NCBI GenBank assembly: GCA_036375895.1
Contig: DASVBJ010000305.1
Coordinates: 1 to 6,192, forward strand
Direction: 5' to 3'
DNA from: DASVBJ01 sp036375895
GTDB lineage: Bacteria > Actinomycetota > Actinomycetes > JACCUZ01
Length of the DNA: 6,192 nt
Shown: piece after piece, positions 1-5,376 of the stretch
How the letters are laid out: each line of letters starts with the position of its first letter
How positions within the stretch are numbered: position 1 is the first letter of the stretch
Program-made: the position numbers and the translations under genes
Notes under the pieces: generated by a model
Seen by the model: only the letters and a program-made list of their open reading frames with translations
Told to the model about the DNA's origin: nothing
Databases searched by the model: none

Positions 1-76
1 GGTCCCGACGGCGGCCGAACGAGCGCGCACGCGGGCCAGTGTTCACCCTCCGGTGGACGCCTGCCAGGCTGAATGG

Positions 77-1045
77 ATGCGATACGCGGTCACGGGTGCC
101 ACAGGTTTCGTCGGGGGTCGGCTCGTCGAGCGGCTGAGAGGCGAGGGCCACCAGGTCGTTGCGCTGGTCCGCTCGCCGGACAAGGCAGGGCATCTCCGTG
201 ACCTCGGCGTCGAGCTCGTGCCCGGCGACGTGACCGATGCGGCATCGGTGCGGGAGTCGCTCCAGGGCGCGGACGGGCTCTTCCACGTGGCGGGCTGGTA
301 CCGCGTCGGTGCCCGGGACGGCTCACCCGGCTGGCAGGTCAACGTCGAGGGCACCCGCACAGTGCTCGAGCAGATGCGAGTGGCGGGGACGGCGCGCGGG
401 GTCTACACGAGCACGCTCGCGGTCAACTCGGACACCCGCGGGCAGATCGTCGATGAGAGTCACGTGTTCAACGGCAGACACCTGTCGGTGTACGACGAGA
501 CGAAGGCCGCGGCCCATCGCATCGCCGACGAGCAGGCGCGTGACGGGCTGCCGCTGGTGACGGTCATGCCCGGGCTCGTCTACGGCCCCGGGGACACGAG
601 CCAGACCGGCGCGATCCTGCGTCAGCTGCTCGCCGGCAAGCGACCCCTCGTCCCCGCCGCCGGCACCGTCTGCTGGGGCCACATCGACGACATCGTCGAC
701 GGCCACGTGCGGGCCATGGACGAGGGCAAGACGGGGGAGTCGTACATGCTCGCCGGCCCGGCTCACGGGCTGGCCGAGGCGATGCGGCTGGCCGCCCGGC
801 TCGCGGGGGTGCGCGGGCCGCTCGTCCTGCCCGCGCCGGTCACGACGATGAGCAAGAAGGTCATGGGGTTGCTCGAGCGGTTCGTCCCGGTGCCGGAGGA
901 CTTCCGGTCCGAGACGTTGCGCGCGGCGACCGCCACCTACCTGGGGACCTCCGCGAAGGCCGCGCACGAGCTCGGCTGGTCCGTGAGGCCGCTGCGTGAG
1001 GGCTTGCAGCAGACCATCGATGCGGAGCGCGCCCGGCAGCCCTAG
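77..1045 (+). CDS. NAD(P)-dependent epimerase/dehydratase (extended SDR, dihydroflavonol-reductase-like)
   Basis: The predicted protein has 322 residues, normal for an extended short-chain dehydrogenase. The Rossmann glycine motif TGATGFVGG lies at residues 6-14 (G7, G10, G13). An acidic residue follows the second strand region in VPGDVTD (49-54). The catalytic pair is Y139 and K143 in YDETK, with the upstream Ser/Thr cluster YTSTLAV at 110-116. MPGLVYGPGD (164-173) is the family's conserved substrate-side loop. These features support an NAD(P)-linked cytoplasmic oxidoreductase or epimerase acting on a sugar nucleotide, flavonoid-like or isoprenoid-linked substrate; the substrate cannot be read from the sequence. 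I chose the ATG at 77 because the Rossmann strand MRYAVTG begins there. A GTG at 53 would add eight residues ahead of the fold. No strong Shine-Dalgarno is visible. The next gene begins 139 bp downstream, so an operon is not clear. Confidence 0.9.
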   Translation: MRYAVTGATGFVGGRLVERLRGEGHQVVALVRSPDKAGHLRDLGVELVPGDVTDAASVRESLQGADGLFHVAGWYRVGARDGSPGWQVNVEGTRTVLEQMRVAGTARGVYTSTLAVNSDTRGQIVDESHVFNGRHLSVYDETKAAAHRIADEQARDGLPLVTVMPGLVYGPGDTSQTGAILRQLLAGKRPLVPAAGTVCWGHIDDIVDGHVRAMDEGKTGESYMLAGPAHGLAEAMRLAARLAGVRGPLVLPAPVTTMSKKVMGLLERFVPVPEDFRSETLRAATATYLGTSAKAAHELGWSVRPLREGLQQTIDAERARQP

Positions 1046-1071
1046 CGGAGCTCCGGCGCGGCCGGCCCGCG
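1046..1071. repeat. Two GC-rich inverted repeats directly after the SDR stop codon
   Basis: The stop codon of the dehydrogenase gene is followed at once by a perfect 10-bp palindrome, CGGAGCTCCG (1046-1055). Next comes a 5-bp-arm hairpin, CGCGG and CCGCG with a 5-nt loop (1057-1071). There is no T-tract after either, so this is at best a weak or Rho-assisted transcription end. In DNA this GC-rich, short palindromes are expected by chance, which limits confidence. Confidence 0.25.
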
Positions 1072-1170
1072 ATCTGTGGCGAAAGCCCTCCGGGGCGGGC
1101 AGCCGACGTGCCACGCTCGATCTTGGGGCGAGTGGACCTCCCGCGGCCGCGAGGCAGGCTCCCGACCCCT

Positions 1171-1178
1171 GGGGGTGG
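1171..1178 (+). promoter_or_regulatory. Ribosome binding site that decides the GTG start at 1185
   Basis: The purine-rich run GGGGGTGG ends six bases before the GTG at 1185. It is the best Shine-Dalgarno-like stretch near the start of this gene, and it places translation exactly where a signal peptide begins. Starts further upstream in the same frame (for example 996) would overlap the previous gene and add Arg/Pro-rich sequence unlike any signal peptide. Confidence 0.5.
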
Positions 1179-1184
1179 CCACCG

Positions 1185-3140
1185 GTGCACATCTCGCGAA
1201 CGGTCGGTGCAGCCCTGGTGGCTGTCGCGCTCCCCGCGCTGCTGACGTCGGCGTCGGCGCTGGACGCGGGCCCGGCGCACGCGACCGAGTCGGCGAGCCT
1301 GGCGCGGGCCTCGGACGCCGGCGCCGAGCAGCAGCTGGCCGAAAGGTACTCACCGGTCCTGCGGCTGCGGGCTCAGGAGGAGTCGTGCGGGACGGGCGAG
1401 CCCTATGACCCCATCGACGTCGACGCGCTGATGGGCAATGACGAGGTGGCGCTGCGCGGCCCGTGGGACCCGGTCAACCTCGTCCGGGTCGCGCCCACGG
1501 CCGCCGACCTCTCCAGGGGCCTCCCCGGCTACCACCTCGACTTCCCGGGCGATGCGCTCGACCCGGGCTGCGTCTACGAGCAGTTCTCCGACCGGCTTGC
1601 CGGGAACACCCAGCCGACCGCCTACGCGCGGGTCGCCACGGAGAGCGGGCACCAGGGCAAGCTGGCGGTGCAGTACTGGTTCTTCTACGTCTACAACGAC
1701 TACAACAACAAGCACGAGGGCGACTGGGAGATGATCCAGCTCGTCTTCGACGCGACGGACGCAGCCGAGGCGCTGGCGGAGAGCCCCGTAGAGGTCGGCT
1801 ACAGCCAGCACGAGGGCGCGGAGCGGGCGGTCTGGGGCTCCGAGAAGCTGGAGCTGGCCGACGGGACGCATCCCGTGGTCTACCCGGCCGAGGGCTCGCA
1901 CGCCAACTTCTACTCGCCCGCGCTGTACCTGGGACGCAGCGGACAGCAGGGCGTCGGCTGCGACGACGCCGGCGAGCCGCATCGCACCGTGCGCCCGCAG
2001 GTGGCGTACGTGCCTCGCACCCGCGACGCGTACGTCGCGGAGTACCCGTGGCTCGGGTTCTCGGGTCGCTGGGGCGAGATGCACGAGGCCTTCTACGACG
2101 GGCCGACCGGGCCGAGTGCCAAGCAGCAGTGGACCCATCCGATCAGCTGGTCGCAGGACAGCTGGCGGGACAGCAGCTTCCCGGTCCCGCTGGGGGGCGC
2201 CTTCGGCACGAGCGCCACCGACTTCTTCTGCGCGTCCGTGGCAGCGGGCTCGAACGTGTTGCGGGCACTGGCCCGGAACCCGTCCGTCGTCCTCATCGGC
2301 CTGTCCCTTGTGGCGCTGCTGGTGCTGTGGGCGGCGTCCCGCACGCGCTGGGTGCCGGCCGTGCCGCTGCCGCTGGTGCAGCAGCGGGCCTGGGGGGAGA
2401 TCCTCGTCGCGGCCCGGCGAACGTACGGCTCGCAGCCGTTGCTCTTCGCCGGACTCGGGGTGACCTATCTCGTCACGGCCGTGCTCGCCACGGTGGCGCA
2501 GGCCCTGCTGTTCGGCGTGACCAGGTTGGAGGATCTCAGGACGGTCGCGGGCAGCACCGGCGGCTACGTCGTAGGCATCGTGCTCGTGCTGGGCGCGGTC
2601 TTCTCGCTGCTGGCGTTCGTCGTGGTGCTGGCCGCGACCGCGTGGACGCTGCATGAGATCGACGAGGGGAGGCCGGTCACCGTCGGCTCGGCGTTCCGCA
2701 CCACCCTCGACCGGGTCCGCCCGCTGGCCATGCTCACCGCGATCACAGTGCCATTGGTGCTGGTGCTGTCCAGCACGATCTTCACCGCTCCGCTCGCGGT
2801 CGTCTTCTTGGTCCGCCGGCTGTGGGCCGTGCACGCCGTGATGGTGGAGGACCTGCCATGGCTCGCCGCGCTGCGCCGAAGCCGGGCGCTCGTCGCCGGG
2901 CACTGGTGGCGGGCAGCCCTGTTCACCGCCGTCGTCGCCGGCATCGGCGCGCTCACCGGGCCGCTGGTGGGGGTCGGACTCCTCTTCGTGTCGAGCGCCT
3001 CGTTCAGCCTCGTCAACGCCGTGGCCTCGCTCGTGTACGCGGTGACGATCCCCTACGTCGCGCTCGCGCTGACATACCTGTACGCCGACCTGCGTGCCCG
3101 GTCGACGGCGCCGGAGGAGGCGCTCGTCCTGGAGACCTGA
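1185..3140 (+). CDS. Exported Vps62-like (DUF946-like) domain fused to a polytopic membrane domain
   Basis: The protein has 651 residues from a GTG start. Residues 1-33 read as a Sec signal peptide: a basic N-terminus (H2, R5), a hydrophobic core VGAALVAVALPALL, and a likely signal peptidase site after AHA (31-33). Residues about 50-330 resemble the Vps62/DUF946 family: YWFFYVYND (164-172), KHEGDWEMIQL (176-186), GYSQHEGA (205-212) and VVYPAEGSHANFY (231-243). These match the family's conserved GDWE, YSQH and VVY...HA blocks. The exported part has four cysteines (68, 129, 259, 349) and the rest has none, which fits disulfides outside the cytoplasm. Hydrophobic stretches at about 365-384, 417-444, 459-487, 513-543, 577-603 and 605-632 indicate five or six membrane spans. 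The second half faintly resembles the membrane domain of glycerophosphodiester phosphodiesterases, but I see no catalytic phosphodiesterase domain. The biochemical role of bacterial Vps62-like domains is not established, so I assign no activity. It is probably a cell-surface membrane protein. Confidence 0.8.
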   Translation: MHISRTVGAALVAVALPALLTSASALDAGPAHATESASLARASDAGAEQQLAERYSPVLRLRAQEESCGTGEPYDPIDVDALMGNDEVALRGPWDPVNLVRVAPTAADLSRGLPGYHLDFPGDALDPGCVYEQFSDRLAGNTQPTAYARVATESGHQGKLAVQYWFFYVYNDYNNKHEGDWEMIQLVFDATDAAEALAESPVEVGYSQHEGAERAVWGSEKLELADGTHPVVYPAEGSHANFYSPALYLGRSGQQGVGCDDAGEPHRTVRPQVAYVPRTRDAYVAEYPWLGFSGRWGEMHEAFYDGPTGPSAKQQWTHPISWSQDSWRDSSFPVPLGGAFGTSATDFFCASVAAGSNVLRALARNPSVVLIGLSLVALLVLWAASRTRWVPAVPLPLVQQRAWGEILVAARRTYGSQPLLFAGLGVTYLVTAVLATVAQALLFGVTRLEDLRTVAGSTGGYVVGIVLVLGAVFSLLAFVVVLAATAWTLHEIDEGRPVTVGSAFRTTLDRVRPLAMLTAITVPLVLVLSSTIFTAPLAVVFLVRRLWAVHAVMVEDLPWLAALRRSRALVAGHWWRAALFTAVVAGIGALTGPLVGVGLLFVSSASFSLVNAVASLVYAVTIPYVALALTYLYADLRARSTAPEEALVLET

Positions 3141-3157
3141 GCCGTCGCGGCCGGCAG

Positions 3158-3169
3158 CGTCGTACGACG
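3158..3169. repeat. Perfect 12-bp palindrome upstream of the STAS-ATPase gene
   Basis: CGTCGTACGACG is identical to its reverse complement. It lies 18 bp after the stop codon of the membrane-protein gene and about 43 bp upstream of the proposed -35 element of the next gene. The position suits an operator or the stem of a small transcript-end hairpin. There is no T-tract, so a simple intrinsic terminator is unlikely. A single palindrome in GC-rich DNA is suggestive only. Confidence 0.3.
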
Positions 3170-3211
3170 AGCCGACCGGAGATCAGCTGCGAGCACTTTC
3201 GCCTCTCCCGC

Positions 3212-3237
3212 GATTCAGGACCTGCCCGGGCGGGTAT
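3212..3237 (+). promoter_or_regulatory. SigB/SigF-type stress promoter of the STAS-ATPase gene
   Basis: GATT (3212-3215) and GGGTAT (3232-3237) are separated by 16 bp. This matches the actinobacterial SigB/SigF pattern of GTTT-like -35 and GGGTAT/C -10 boxes 14-17 bp apart, with one mismatch in the -35. Transcription would start near 3244, giving a leader of about 36 nt before the ATG at 3280. The gene behind it encodes a STAS plus RsbW-like ATPase protein, the kind of regulator that often sits under its own stress sigma factor, so motif and context agree. Confidence 0.6.
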
Positions 3238-3248
3238 ATGCAGTTGTT

Positions 3249-3267
3249 GGCCAGCGGCAGCCTGGCC
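3249..3267 (+). other. Hairpin in the 5' leader of the STAS-ATPase gene
   Basis: GGCCAG (3249-3254) and CTGGCC (3262-3267) are perfect complementary arms around a 7-nt loop. A further U-G pair is possible at the base. The hairpin lies between the inferred transcription start and the GGGG Shine-Dalgarno-like run at 3271-3274, so it could modulate ribosome access. It is short, and no regulatory partner is visible. Confidence 0.35.
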
Positions 3268-3279
3268 GTTGGGGTGTGT

Positions 3280-4404
3280 ATGCGCCTGACGAGCACATCG
3301 CAGGAGGGCTACACCGTTCTTGCCATCGACGGTGCGCTCACCCTCGATGATGTGCCGGAGCTGCAGCGACATCTCGGTGTGGCTCTCGCCCAGGCCCACG
3401 ACAGCGTGGTCTGTGACCTGACCCACCTGGGCACCGCCGACCCCCAGGCGGTCACGATCTTCACCCGGAACGCGTTCCTCACCGACGGGCCGGGTCCGCT
3501 GATCTACCTGGCCGGAGCACGCGGCGCGGTGTCCGAGGTCCTCGAGCGGATGGGGCTCGCGCGCTTCGTCGGTCTGGCCGACTCGGTGTCAGACGCAGCG
3601 CTGCTCGCGAGGCACCGTGCACCCAGGCTGTGCGCCGTGCAGGCGTTCGACCAGGGACCGGTCGCGCCGCGGCATGCGCGTCGCTTCGTGGGCCAGGTCC
3701 TCCTGCAGTGGGACCTCTCCGCCGTGGCCGACGACGTCGCGCTGGCGGCCAGCGAGCTGGCAACGAATGCGGTCACGCACGCGCAGACGGCTCTGCTCGT
3801 GCGGCTGGAACGGACTGCTGATCGGGTGTTCCTGTCGGTCAAGGACCAGCACGACGACCCGGTCCTTGTCTGGTGGGACGGTCAGGGCGGCTGGCGCGGA
3901 GGGGAGCCCAGCGAGGGTGGCCAAGGCTTACGGATCGTGCGGGCGCTGGCAGCCGCGTCCGGGGCGTATGCACACCCTGCGGGCGGGGCGGTCGTCTGGG
4001 CGTCCTTCGCAGTCCCAGGACCCCGGCCGGGGCATCCCCTGCTGCCCGGACGAGCTGTGCGGGCCCGCATGACCGTGATGACGGGTCGGGTGGGGCCGGA
4101 CGGGCGTGCGAGGTGGGCTGTGCACCTCGAGCTGGTCTGGCGTCCGGAGGAGCCGGAGGTCGTCAGCGTCGCCCTGCGCCCCCAGCCTCATCACCCGGCG
4201 TTGCCCGTAGGCGAGTGGCGGCTGCCGCTCCCCGTTCTCACCGATGGCCTGCAGCATTGGGTCGATCTGGCCGGTTGGCAGGCATGGCCCGACCGGGGTG
4301 GCGAGCAGCTCGTGCTGGACATGCCGACTGCCCGGGTCCGGACAGTTCGGCTGCCGGCCTGGCGTATCCGTGGCTTCCTCGATGCGATCGGGTCGACGCC
4401 CTGA
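3280..4404 (+). CDS. STAS / RsbW-type ATPase regulator with a putative SsgA-like C-terminal domain
   Basis: The protein has 374 residues in three parts. Residues 1-110 form a STAS (anti-sigma factor antagonist) domain: TVLAIDGALTLDDVPELQ (12-29) and VVCDLTHLGTADPQAV (43-58). The usual D-S-S/T-G phosphorylation motif reads D54-P55-Q56-A57, so the phospho-acceptor serine is missing. Residues about 117-245 form a GHKL ATPase of the RsbW/SpoIIAB type. The N-box is ELATNAVTHA (E159, N163), D189 sits at the G1 position, and the G2-like GGQGLRIVRAL is at 213-223. Residues about 275-374 resemble SsgA-like proteins: LVWRPEEPEVVSVAL (285-299), W313 followed by LTDGL (320-324), WPD (336-338), LVLDMP (344-349) and a closing FLDAI (366-370). 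The likely role is cytoplasmic partner switching that controls a sigma factor, perhaps coupled to septation. I chose ATG 3280 because STAS begins there and ATG 3238 abuts the GGGTAT promoter box. Codon 217 is TTA, rare in this DNA. The STAS and ATPase calls are firm; the SsgA-like call is tentative. Confidence 0.85.
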   Translation: MRLTSTSQEGYTVLAIDGALTLDDVPELQRHLGVALAQAHDSVVCDLTHLGTADPQAVTIFTRNAFLTDGPGPLIYLAGARGAVSEVLERMGLARFVGLADSVSDAALLARHRAPRLCAVQAFDQGPVAPRHARRFVGQVLLQWDLSAVADDVALAASELATNAVTHAQTALLVRLERTADRVFLSVKDQHDDPVLVWWDGQGGWRGGEPSEGGQGLRIVRALAAASGAYAHPAGGAVVWASFAVPGPRPGHPLLPGRAVRARMTVMTGRVGPDGRARWAVHLELVWRPEEPEVVSVALRPQPHHPALPVGEWRLPLPVLTDGLQHWVDLAGWQAWPDRGGEQLVLDMPTARVRTVRLPAWRIRGFLDAIGSTP

Positions 4405-4427
4405 CCGCCGCTCTGGCGAAGGGCGTG

Positions 4428-5306
4428 TCATCGCGCGGCGCCGTGCAGGTCATCGACGCGCCGCAGCGCCGTTTGTGCGACGCACGGCTGGGGCGGCACC
4501 AGCGGGAGCCGTACCGCGGCCGTGGGAACGCGGCCCTGTGCATGCAGGACGGCCTTGACCACCGATGGGTTGGGCTCGGCGAACAGCGCGGTCGACAAGG
4601 CCGCGAGTCGGTGGCCGAGAGCCCGTGCCTGGACCAGGTCGCCGGCGCGCCACGCCTCGACCAGGCGGACGAACTCCACCGTTGCGACGTGCGCCGAGGC
4701 CAGGATGGCGCCGTGGGCGCCGAGTGCCAGCAAGGGTGAGATGAACGCGTCGTCGCCGCCCAGCACCGCGAAGTCTGGTGGCGGATCCGCGAGAAAGGCG
4801 ACGGTGTCGGCGTCGATCCCGCCCACGGCGTGCTTGATGCCCACCACGCCCGGGAGGTCGGCCAGCCGGCGCAGCGCGTCCACCGAGAGAGGCTGCCCGG
4901 TCCGGTACGGGACGTGGTACGCGATCAGCGGTGCCGGGCTGGCGGCGGCGAGCTGGGCGAAGTGGGCGAGCACCCCCGCCTCACCTGGGCGCACGAACGG
5001 TGGCACCAGTGTCAGCGCGACGGTGACATCCGGCCACCTCCGCAGCGCTAGCAACGACTCCCGGGTGTTGGCGCCGATGACCAGCTCGGCAGCGTGCTCA
5101 CGACACACGCGCGCAGCGACGTCGACCACGGCCCGCTGCTCCGGGCCGGAGAGCGAGCCCGGCTCACCCGTGGTCCCCAGCGCAACCACGCCGGTCGCCC
5201 CGGCGTCGAGCACCTGGTGCGCGAGGGCCTCCAGCGCGTCGAGGGCGACAGCTCCAGCGGTATCGAACGGAGTGATCAGCGGGACGTACAGTCCAGAGAG
5301 GTTCAT
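4428..5306 (-). CDS. DHDPS/N-acetylneuraminate lyase family aldolase (DapA-like)
   Basis: The protein has 292 residues, the usual length of this class I aldolase family, which condenses or cleaves pyruvate-type substrates through a lysine Schiff base. Visible family hallmarks are LYVPLITPFD (6-15), GTTGE (44-48, with T45 and T46), IAYHVPYRTG (128-137, catalytic Y130 and substrate-binding R135), GIKHA (156-160, Schiff-base K158), GGDDAFISP (183-191) and EPNPSVVKAVL (244-254). The family motif PYYNRP reads PPFVRP at 102-107. The tyrosine equivalent to E. coli DapA Tyr107, part of the proton relay with Thr44 and Tyr133, is therefore F104. This weakens assignment as lysine-pathway DapA and favours another aldolase or dehydratase in the family. 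I chose the ATG at 5304-5306; a TTG 18 codons upstream would add sequence the family lacks and cross the inverted repeat. The gene is divergent from a LysR regulator and ends 23 bp from the convergent STAS-ATPase gene. Confidence 0.9.
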   Translation of the reverse strand: MNLSGLYVPLITPFDTAGAVALDALEALAHQVLDAGATGVVALGTTGEPGSLSGPEQRAVVDVAARVCREHAAELVIGANTRESLLALRRWPDVTVALTLVPPFVRPGEAGVLAHFAQLAAASPAPLIAYHVPYRTGQPLSVDALRRLADLPGVVGIKHAVGGIDADTVAFLADPPPDFAVLGGDDAFISPLLALGAHGAILASAHVATVEFVRLVEAWRAGDLVQARALGHRLAALSTALFAEPNPSVVKAVLHAQGRVPTAAVRLPLVPPQPCVAQTALRRVDDLHGAAR

Positions 5307-5335
5307 CCCGGCAGCCTGGGCCCTTCGATCATGCA

Positions 5336-5358
5336 GGTCCAGTTCAGATTTCTGGACC
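5336..5358. promoter_or_regulatory. Inverted repeat between the aldolase and lysR genes; likely LysR operator
   Basis: GGTCCAG (5336-5342) and CTGGACC (5352-5358) are perfect 7-bp arms around a 9-bp AT-richer spacer. A T-N11-A spacing typical of LysR-type sites is present (T5344 to A5356), with a nested CAG-ATTT-CTG. The dyad lies 30 bp upstream of the aldolase start and 18 bp upstream of the regulator start. One bound site could therefore repress the regulator and control the aldolase. The bound protein is inferred from position. Confidence 0.55.
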
Positions 5359-5370
5359 AACCCGTAAGAT
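5343..5370 (+). promoter_or_regulatory. Predicted promoter of the lysR gene, apparently leaderless
   Basis: TTCAGA (5343-5348) as -35 and TAAGAT (5365-5370) as -10 are 16 bp apart. The ATG at 5377 is six bases after the -10 box, where transcription would be expected to start. No Shine-Dalgarno lies before the ATG. Together these suggest a leaderless transcript, common in actinobacteria. The -35 lies inside the inverted repeat, which fits autorepression. Confidence 0.45.
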
Positions 5371-5376
5371 CAACTG

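Noticed and set aside
53..76. An earlier GTG start for the dehydrogenase
   Set aside because: It would add eight residues before the first Rossmann strand. Family members begin at or just before MRYAVTG-like sequence. It remains possible.
996..1184. An upstream start extending the membrane-protein gene into the dehydrogenase gene
   Set aside because: The added 63 residues are Arg/Pro/Ala-rich and would bury the signal peptide. The GTG at 1185 has a good ribosome binding site.
323..1192. A 289-codon minus-strand open frame opposite the dehydrogenase gene
   Set aside because: It has Arg/Pro/Gly-rich low-complexity composition and no motif, while the plus strand there encodes a clear SDR with catalytic residues.
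1350..2903. A 517-codon open frame on the minus strand
   Set aside because: It lies wholly antisense to the Vps62-like membrane protein gene. Its translation is Arg/His/Gln/Gly-rich with no recognisable domain, as expected for an opposite-strand shadow in GC-rich DNA.
3238..3279. ATG 3238 as the start of the STAS-ATPase gene
   Set aside because: It lies directly after the GGGTAT promoter box and upstream of the inferred transcription start, and adds 14 residues not needed for the STAS fold. It is not excluded if another promoter is used.
4405..4443. A bidirectional terminator between the convergent genes
   Set aside because: The 23-bp gap has no convincing stem-loop or T-tract. The CGGCGCCG palindrome nearby is inside the aldolase coding region and is too short to support a call.
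3873..4739. A 288-codon plus-strand open frame spanning the STAS-ATPase and aldolase genes
   Set aside because: It runs across the ends of two convergent, well-supported genes in other frames, and its translation has no domain features.
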